Shown here one piece after another: positions 30,178-35,192 of a stretch of 35,192 nt of DNA. Under the pieces are notes generated by a model that saw only the letters and a program-made list of their open reading frames with translations, made no database searches and had not been told where the DNA came from. The stretch is taken from IMG/VR virus record IMGVR_UViG_3300045950_000162, positions 1-35,192 of that record; one strand, 5' to 3'. Both the position numbers and the translations under genes were made by a program. This stretch comes from a virus. Position 1 is the first letter of the stretch, and each line of letters opens with the position of its first letter.

Positions 30178-32601
30178 TCACCTCCTTTCATTCACTGCCT
30201 CTGTATCTAAGTGATAGAACTTCCTGAATTCTTCCCAGTGGATCCGCTCTGATTCTTCCATCTTTGCCTCATACGCGCCCATGAATTTAATGTCCTGCTC
30301 AGGCAGGGCATAGCCGTTAAGCTCAGCCTCTACACACCACTTGTAATAATCGTGCTCCGCTGTAAATACAGGCCTCTTGAGCATCATCGGCTTTGGCCTT
30401 ACCGGCTGCGACGATTCTGCTACGATCCTGTCAACGCTTTCCCTGTATTCCCGATCTGTCATCTTAGGCTCGGCCTTCTTAACCGCCTTTTTCAGATTCA
30501 GCGCAGCCTTTGTGTGAGCGCTGTATTCGATGATGCCGGGTATCGGTGCGGTGAGCTTTTTGTATTGCTCTTTGACCTTGGCTATCATCTCTCGCTTCCA
30601 TTGCATGAGCTCTGATGTGAGATTTTTATCTTTCATGGATGATTCAGGCACACGCCTGAGCTGCACGGCAGCGCCGTCAGGCCTGATTGCGATTACATTG
30701 TCTTCATATATGTCGAACCTAACCTCCACCCTCGTGCCGTCCTTTATATCCCATAGGCCGTGGTCGAGGCTTATGCCCTCGTAAAGCTCATTGTTGATAT
30801 GTATCCTGCCTCTGTTTACAGACCTCGTATCCCTTGCCATAAGCACAAAGTCAAGCTCTGATTCAACCATCATCCGAGGCGTGAAGCCTTCGTTTTTCAC
30901 TGCATAAAGGATTTCATCCATGGGCGATCTTTTCAACGCAGAGTGCCGCCTGTGAAGATACATGTCTATAGAATCAAAGACCTTGAGCGTGAATTCTTCG
31001 GGGGTGAGAAGCTTGTTTTCTTCTTTAAGCCTCTTTAGTCTTTTATCCGAGAGAGCCTTTTCTTCTGATGTGCCTTTCAATTCCCTGACAAGACCCGGAA
31101 CGCCGAGGTCTAAAAGGATGCGCTCGATGGTCTGGAAGAACCTTTCTATGAGCTTTGCCTTTGCGTTGTAAGGTCTCGCATGCCTGTGCCATGCCTGCGA
31201 AGTGGAGACAACATCAATAACCTCGCATTCCTCGTTTCCTTCGATTGCATATCCGTCATTTGTCTTGTAAAGCTCTGAAATATCCAGTTCCTGCATGCCG
31301 TATGCGCGGAGATCATTGAGTATGGAGTTTGTATATTTCGATGTCTCAGGCTTGCCGTTATCGGTATAGGCGGTCTGAAATTTGCCCCAGTGCTTTATGC
31401 CCATTCGCATGGCAAGCCCTATCATGTAAGAGTTGTAGCGATCAGCTATGCTGATGCCGTAAGGAGCGCGTGTGCGGAGGTCAAGCCAGAAATAGCCTTC
31501 CATCCTGAGAACCCTGTCAAGCTCCCTGTCATGCACCCAGAAATCAAACCTGTGCTGGTCGCCAACAATGCACTCAAAAGGCTCAAGGTCTTTATATTGA
31601 CGAAGGATGTAAAAGACATTATCCAATGCACGGTTGCCGCCCCGTGCGTATTTTTCAAGGAGGGCATTAAGTTTGCCTAAATGCTCGTAGGCAGAGCTTG
31701 ACGAGCCGACCCTCCAGCCCGTCTCTTTAGCCTTTGCAATTACAGCTTGATATGCAAAGACCTTTGACGCATCTCCGCCCTCGCGGATTGCCTTAATATA
31801 AATGCCTGACATGTATTCCAGCGCCTCGGGATCCCATGCCGTGGGACCCTTTTTCTCTCTCGGTTTTACAAGAGCCTCTATGCCGCCTTCCTTGTATATC
31901 TTGATGTCCCGATAAAGCGATTGCTTTGTAAGGCCTGCATCCTCCGCAACCTTTTCAACCCACCTACTCTTTTTCCATCCTGCCGGGACAAAGAGCGCCT
32001 TTTGGACAAGCTCTATCTTTGTAGAAAGCCGTTCCTTTGCTGGTTCGTTTAAAAGGATTTCCTTGCTCACCGCTACTACAGGCGCAGTCAGCTTTGTTAT
32101 CTCCCACTGCGCCTGCGGAGCGAGCTTATCCTTTATATGCCCGGCCATGTCCCTCGCCGCATCTGGGTTTGTTTGAATCCATTTGACCTGAGCAGCAGGG
32201 GGAATTGATGGGTCGGTAATATGAATAAGCGGCCTTTTGCCACCTGCGCCTCCGCGAGATTCGACGTATTTTATGACCGTAAACTTACCCCGTTGAACAT
32301 CCTTTGTACATGCGCTGTAGCTCTTTCCGGTAAGAGTCGAAAGCCCATCTAAATCCAGCCATTCGGGGCCGATTTCTTGTCCACCAATCGCCAGTTTTTC
32401 GGCGTTTTGACCGGAAAAATTGTCCACCAATCCCGTCTTTTGTCCAGCAATCTGTCCATCAATAGCCGATGATTGGTGGACAAGGCAGCAACCTTCCGTC
32501 AAATCCATCTCACCGTTTTGACTGTTCTGTGCTATAATTTCCCCATGCCCGGCGTCTTCAGTCATAGAGAAATCTTTTTGAACTGGCTCTATCTCTGTCA
32601 T
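30178..32601 (-). CDS. Mu A-like DDE transposase
   Basis: An 807-residue transposase from ATG 32601 (AGGAG upstream). Residues 80-145 are a MuA-type N-terminal DNA-binding domain (WLDLDGLSTLTGKSYSACTK), and 195-250 a second HTH region. The catalytic core has D348 (CIVGDQHRFDFW), D414 (AYTDNGKPETSK) and E486 (PYNAKAKLIERFF), the DDE triad. A C-terminal region for MuB contact follows. Residues 1-75 are Gln/Asp/Gly-rich and probably unstructured. It performs integration and replicative transposition. Confidence 0.96.
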   Translation of the reverse strand: MTEIEPVQKDFSMTEDAGHGEIIAQNSQNGEMDLTEGCCLVHQSSAIDGQIAGQKTGLVDNFSGQNAEKLAIGGQEIGPEWLDLDGLSTLTGKSYSACTKDVQRGKFTVIKYVESRGGAGGKRPLIHITDPSIPPAAQVKWIQTNPDAARDMAGHIKDKLAPQAQWEITKLTAPVVAVSKEILLNEPAKERLSTKIELVQKALFVPAGWKKSRWVEKVAEDAGLTKQSLYRDIKIYKEGGIEALVKPREKKGPTAWDPEALEYMSGIYIKAIREGGDASKVFAYQAVIAKAKETGWRVGSSSSAYEHLGKLNALLEKYARGGNRALDNVFYILRQYKDLEPFECIVGDQHRFDFWVHDRELDRVLRMEGYFWLDLRTRAPYGISIADRYNSYMIGLAMRMGIKHWGKFQTAYTDNGKPETSKYTNSILNDLRAYGMQELDISELYKTNDGYAIEGNEECEVIDVVSTSQAWHRHARPYNAKAKLIERFFQTIERILLDLGVPGLVRELKGTSEEKALSDKRLKRLKEENKLLTPEEFTLKVFDSIDMYLHRRHSALKRSPMDEILYAVKNEGFTPRMMVESELDFVLMARDTRSVNRGRIHINNELYEGISLDHGLWDIKDGTRVEVRFDIYEDNVIAIRPDGAAVQLRRVPESSMKDKNLTSELMQWKREMIAKVKEQYKKLTAPIPGIIEYSAHTKAALNLKKAVKKAEPKMTDREYRESVDRIVAESSQPVRPKPMMLKRPVFTAEHDYYKWCVEAELNGYALPEQDIKFMGAYEAKMEESERIHWEEFRKFYHLDTEAVNERR

Positions 32602-32635
32602 GATCTCCTCTTTCCGCCTCATTTCTATGAAAAAT

Positions 32636-32926
32636 TCACTCCTTTCCATAAGATGACGCTTCTGGATAAACATCTGCTGAGGCTCCTTGAGACACACAAG
32701 GCTGATCTTCGGCATTTGATATTGAATATTTTTGATTGTAAAGCTCCTGAATGCGTCGAGAAACTCTTAAAACAAACTCCTCCTGAGTTAATATTTCTGT
32801 ATTCCAGCCGTATCGAATGCGTAACCACAGCTTTAAAAGAAGAAGCCGAATCCGAGAAAGGACTTTTGACCCTCCTTGTCCCCGATTTAAAAACCTTTTA
32901 CCTTCAACTACTTTTAACTTTTCCAT
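32636..32926 (-). CDS. Unknown small basic early protein
   Basis: A 96-residue protein starting MEKLKVVEGKRFLNRGQGGS; basic and Leu-rich in its first half (LSRIRLLLLKLWLRIR), polar at the end. I accept it because AGGAG precedes ATG 32926 by 8 bases and it fills the gap between two early genes with a 4-base spacing. An antisense ORF on the plus strand (32473-32928) lacks such a site. Function unknown. Confidence 0.62.
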   Translation of the reverse strand: MEKLKVVEGKRFLNRGQGGSKVLSRIRLLLLKLWLRIRYGWNTEILTQEEFVLRVSRRIQELYNQKYSISNAEDQPCVSQGASADVYPEASSYGKE

Positions 32927-32930
32927 AGCT

Positions 32931-33422
32931 CTACTCCTCACTTGTCTCTAATAGTTTTTTCTCAAGTTCTTTAAGCTCATGCGCCTTTTTAGTGATCTCC
33001 TCTTTCAAAAGTCCCATCCTCGCCCTGACAACATCTTTGCCCTTCAATGCCTTGTAATTGCCTGCTTCTGCCTGTATAAAAAGGACTTCCCAGTCATCGC
33101 ATATATGACAGAAGGCTGGGGCGATCTCCACAGGCATACCCCACCGTTTATTGCCATTGTGGTCAATTAAATCGCTTGAACGATCACGGCTCTCTGCGGA
33201 CCAGCCATCAAGAGTGGATTTAGGCACTTCAATGCCAGTGAGCTTATATATCTCAGCGCAGATGTCTATTCTGTCTTTGCCTGACTTCCTGATCGCATTT
33301 GAGACCGCCTGCCGTATCCGGATGCTGATATTCATGCTGCCCGGAGACGGAGGAGCCTCGGGTCGGAGATACGCAAAAATGCTCATCTGGCTGTCGTCAA
33401 TCGGTTTTCTCTTATTTGACAT
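32931..33422 (-). CDS. Early DNA-binding-like protein
   Basis: A 163-residue protein. Residues 30-80 suggest an HTH (ISIRIRQAVSNAIRKSGKDR, then YKLTGIEVPKSTLDGWSAES), and the last 35 residues form a coiled coil (GLLKEEITKKAHELKELEKK). Similar proteins occur in the early region of Mu-like prophages. The likely role is early regulation. Weak ribosome site (GGGGG). Confidence 0.75.
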   Translation of the reverse strand: MSNKRKPIDDSQMSIFAYLRPEAPPSPGSMNISIRIRQAVSNAIRKSGKDRIDICAEIYKLTGIEVPKSTLDGWSAESRDRSSDLIDHNGNKRWGMPVEIAPAFCHICDDWEVLFIQAEAGNYKALKGKDVVRARMGLLKEEITKKAHELKELEKKLLETSEE

Positions 33423-33450
33423 TGAATTCCCCCGAAAAACCCTTTAAAAT
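33422..33450 (+). promoter_or_regulatory. Promoter for the opposing zinc-ribbon gene
   Basis: TTGAAT (33422-33427), a 17-base spacer and TAAAAT (33445-33450) lie 34 bases before the start codon of the plus-strand gene at 33484. Fits a housekeeping sigma promoter. Confidence 0.5.
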
Positions 33451-33483
33451 AAGAGCAGATTTTAAACAGAGGGAGGCTGCTAT

Positions 33484-33867
33484 ATGCATACGGAGGACTT
33501 TAGATGTATCCTTTGCGGCTACACCGAGACTTATGAGGTGGAGGATCATATTGACTGGTCTGAAATCACCAGAGCACATGCCCAACAGCATTATCACCTT
33601 AAATGCCCGTGCTGCGGCGCCTTTATGTATCCGTCCGTTATGCATACATCATTACAAATGCCGTACAAAAGGGAATTTCTCCTGTTTGCAGGCTGTAAAA
33701 ACGCCTTCTTTTGCAGGAACTATCAGCCTGATTGTGAGCAGTCCCGTTTAAAGCCTGACTGCCTGACCGATTTTCATTGGGAACTGCGAGACTTAAGCTT
33801 TCGTCTTGGTAAGATTGAGAAGCTTTTATCTGCTCTGCATAATAACAGGGAGAACAAATGCTCTTAA
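33484..33867 (+). CDS. Opposing-strand zinc-ribbon protein
   Basis: A 127-residue protein with CxxC at 8-11 (FRCILCGYTE), CPCCG at 41-45 and four further Cys (71, 77, 84, 93), suggesting one or two zinc sites. A helical tail ends the chain. It is oriented against the early operon and has its own promoter and a strong ribosome site (GGGAGG, 7-base spacing). It could be expressed from the resident prophage. The function is not recognisable; a cargo (moron) gene is the simplest reading. Confidence 0.78.
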   Translation: MHTEDFRCILCGYTETYEVEDHIDWSEITRAHAQQHYHLKCPCCGAFMYPSVMHTSLQMPYKREFLLFAGCKNAFFCRNYQPDCEQSRLKPDCLTDFHWELRDLSFRLGKIEKLLSALHNNRENKCS

Positions 33868-33916
33868 ATTGCCCTGAACTAAGCCTTTCAAACTCTTTGC
33901 AATGCCAGAATTCCAT

Positions 33917-34144
33917 TTACGCTGCCTCCTTTTCCCAGAGTTCCTCATATGCCACGCCGAGGGCGTCGGCTATTGCCTTGCGAAGCCTATGGGATTTGAT
34001 ATTGCCGTCTATAGTCTTGTATATAGCCGTCCTGTCAACGCCCTCTTTACGGGCGACATCAAACCAGTTAATGCCTTTAAGAGCGCCCAGCGCTCTTATT
34101 TTTTTTGGCAGAGGGGCGTCTTTAATGGATATTAGATTTCTCAT
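33917..34144 (-). CDS. Ner-like HTH regulator
   Basis: A 75-residue protein with the Ner plan: KIRALGALKGINWFDVARKE, then GVDRTAIYKTIDGNIKSHRL RKAIADALGV. Mu Ner is the same length and turns down early transcription. Start ATG 34144 overlaps the Bro-N gene by 23 bases. The helix-turn-helix is clear; assignment to Ner comes from length, composition and place. Confidence 0.85.
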   Translation of the reverse strand: MRNLISIKDAPLPKKIRALGALKGINWFDVARKEGVDRTAIYKTIDGNIKSHRLRKAIADALGVAYEELWEKEAA

Positions 34145-34670
34145 CTTGCTTTTCCTTATATACAGGCTCTCCCGCTTTCAGGCGGCCAAGCTGCCTGTAT
34201 ATGGTCTGCTTGGTGCAACCCCTTTCCTCTGCAAGCCTCTCTACAGCCTTGTTTATACCCTTGCTGCGAGGTATGCCCATAATGCCCTCAAGCCCCTCAA
34301 AGCAGGTAAGAGGCACAAGCTCGCCCTTCATATAGGCCAAAACCATGTGGGCAACTGCGATCTGAAAGGCAAGAGCCTTGGGCTGGTTGGATTTATTGAT
34401 AATGAGTTGAAGCCCGATAGGATCGTAGACTTCCAAGTCTCTGGACACCTCTCTACCACCCTCAACTGTTACCAATTTGGTAACAGTTGCGAACTGCCTG
34501 ATGTGAGGATTGCGGTCAACGATTTTTGCGATGGCTACATCAGGGCGTGGCTTAACATACTCCAGCCACTCCCCTATAGCTTTTCGGGTAAAATACGGCT
34601 TGCCCTCAAGCCAGCACGCCTCTTTGAGTTTAACGCCCTGAAATCTAAACGGAATCAACGCATTATTCAT
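34122..34670 (-). CDS. Bro-N-type phage regulator/antirepressor
   Basis: A 182-residue protein. Residues 5-110 match the Bro-N pattern (EGKPYFTRKAIGEWLEYVKP, ...YDPIGLQLIINKSNQPKAL AFQIAVAHMVLAYM). The C-terminus has an HTH (RLAEERGCTKQTIYRQLGRL). Such proteins act as antirepressors or regulators. It is the second gene after the early promoter. Ribosome site weak (GGTGAT). Confidence 0.87.
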   Translation of the reverse strand: MNNALIPFRFQGVKLKEACWLEGKPYFTRKAIGEWLEYVKPRPDVAIAKIVDRNPHIRQFATVTKLVTVEGGREVSRDLEVYDPIGLQLIINKSNQPKALAFQIAVAHMVLAYMKGELVPLTCFEGLEGIMGIPRSKGINKAVERLAEERGCTKQTIYRQLGRLKAGEPVYKEKQDEKSNIH

Positions 34671-34720
34671 ACATCACCCCATAAAAGGAGGATTTTCTTA
34701 TGCCTAAAAACAATGTCCCT

Positions 34721-34933
34721 TTAGCGGCCGTCAATGCGGCAACCACTGTGAACTATATTCAAATGCTGACAAGTGCGTGTTTTATGCAATTGTCGATCTT
34801 TTGCATATGCTTTTACAGCAGTCTCAAAAACACTGAGGTATTCGCCCATGGAACAACCTCCAGTAGGCACTGGCATTACAATGAAATCCCTATTGCAGTC
34901 AGGGCATGTGTACACAAATGAACCGTTGCTCAT
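34721..34933 (-). CDS. Small zinc-ribbon-like early protein
   Basis: A 70-residue protein with C10-x2-C13 (YTCPDCNRDF) and further Cys at 27, 55 and 65. It is the first gene after the early promoter and has a near-perfect ribosome site (AAAGGAGGT). Function unknown. An antisense ORF (34700-34921, plus) also has a good Shine-Dalgarno, but its protein looks less natural. Confidence 0.75.
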   Translation of the reverse strand: MSNGSFVYTCPDCNRDFIVMPVPTGGCSMGEYLSVFETAVKAYAKDRQLHKTRTCQHLNIVHSGCRIDGR

Positions 34934-34967
34934 ATATTTTTTTACCTCCTTTAATCAGCATGAGGAG

Positions 34968-34997
34968 AGTATACATACGAATGTATGTAGATGTCAA
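34968..34997 (-). promoter_or_regulatory. Early lytic promoter
   Basis: On the minus strand TTGACA (34997-34992), an 18-base spacer and TATACT (34973-34968). It drives the leftward early genes, the first ATG being at 34933. Confidence 0.8.
34972..34989. promoter_or_regulatory. Palindromic operator inside the early promoter
   Basis: TACATAC-GAAT-GTATGTA, 7-bp arms, fills the spacer between -35 and -10. A bound repressor would block RNA polymerase. The TACATACGA half recurs at 35006-35014. Confidence 0.75.
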
Positions 34998-35005
34998 GAG
35001 GAGAA

Positions 35006-35014
35006 TACATACGA
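35006..35014. promoter_or_regulatory. Second operator half-site
   Basis: TACATACGA repeats the left half of the operator 34 bases away, just before the repressor gene. Likely repressor autoregulation or cooperative binding. Confidence 0.5.
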
Positions 35015-35023
35015 TTATTTTTT

Positions 35024-35192
35024 ATGGAAAAATATATTGATATAGGTAAAAGGCTCAAAGAACTCAGAGGCTCCGTCTCTCAAAAAGAGTTTGCTAAAAG
35101 GCTTGGTATTTCTTATATTGCATACCAAAACTATGAATACGGCAAAAGGGTACCGCCCGGGACTGTGCTTACGAAAATTGCGGATATATGCA
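35024..35192 (+). CDS. XRE-family phage repressor (cut by window edge)
   Basis: The first 56 residues contain an XRE helix-turn-helix: IDIGKRLKELRGSVSQKEFA, then KRLGISYIAYQNYEYGKRVP. It diverges from the lytic genes and is the immunity repressor by position (Mu c). The nearest purine-rich site (AGAGGAG) is over 20 bases upstream, so translation may be weak or leaderless. The rest is outside the window. Confidence 0.9.
   Translation, partial: MEKYIDIGKRLKELRGSVSQKEFAKRLGISYIAYQNYEYGKRVPPGTVLTKIADIC

Noticed and set aside
32473-32928. Plus-strand open frame of 151 codons
   Set aside because: Antisense to the transposase N-terminus and to a minus-strand gene with a good ribosome site; none on this strand.
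33638-33916. Minus-strand ORF of 92 codons
   Set aside because: Covers the plus-strand zinc-ribbon gene, which has promoter, ribosome site and Cys motifs; this one has none.
1-35192. tRNA, rRNA or prophage attachment ends
   Set aside because: No tRNA- or rRNA-like sequence was recognised, and both phage ends lie outside the window, so no terminal repeats or target duplications can be shown.

Overview
The window holds nearly all of a Mu-like (transposable, contractile-tailed) prophage. Both ends run off the window: the reverse transcriptase of a diversity-generating retroelement (DGR) is cut at base 1, and the repressor gene is cut at base 35192. The nested i-spanin/o-spanin pair implies a Gram-negative host. 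The sequence does not allow a species to be named. Almost all genes are on the minus strand, so the phage reads from right to left.

Right end (about 30.1-35.2 kb), immunity and transposition: a rightward XRE repressor faces a strong leftward early promoter whose spacer is filled by a palindromic operator. Early genes follow: a small zinc-ribbon protein, a Bro-N regulator, a 75-residue Ner-like protein, a DNA-binding-like protein, a small unknown, the DDE transposase A and the AAA+ ATPase B. One zinc-ribbon gene (33484-33867) is inserted in the opposite orientation. Middle region (about 25.4-29.2 kb): a winged-helix protein, GemA with an inserted zinc ribbon, HU, several unknowns, and an excisionase-type HTH protein in the position where Mu carries its late activator.

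Late region: lysis genes (holin, secreted transglycosylase-like lysin, 53-residue Cys-rich protein, nested spanins), DUF2730/winged-helix/DUF3486 proteins, large terminase, portal, MuF head protein, protease with nested scaffold, decoration protein, capsid, connectors, sheath, tube, frameshifted tail chaperone, tape measure, and the P2/Mu baseplate series U-X-D-V-spike-W-J-I followed by fibre genes. A 17-bp motif ending in a TTTACA -35 box occurs upstream of holin, protease and baseplate J. These match the places where Mu has its Plys, PI and PP late promoters.

Left end (1-2.6 kb): a DGR. The last gene of the tail region encodes a formylglycine-generating-enzyme/C-type-lectin-fold protein whose C-terminus is the variable repeat (VR, 1487-1594). 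The template repeat (TR, 929-1036) is the same length with no gaps and differs at 9 of 108 positions, all of them adenines of the template strand. avd lies between VR and TR but carries a frameshift. The reverse transcriptase follows TR, after a 319-bp structured non-coding stretch and a 61-residue ORF. Together this reads as a system for diversifying the phage receptor-binding tip.

Other unusual features: four copies of a 56-71 bp near-palindromic element (flanks GGGGACTGTCCC) inserted in or next to coding sequence and translated without breaking it; two T-run slippery sites (gpE-E' chaperone, and portal to MuF); and a small membrane-protein gene opposing the tail operon with a TATAAT box placed for a leaderless mRNA.
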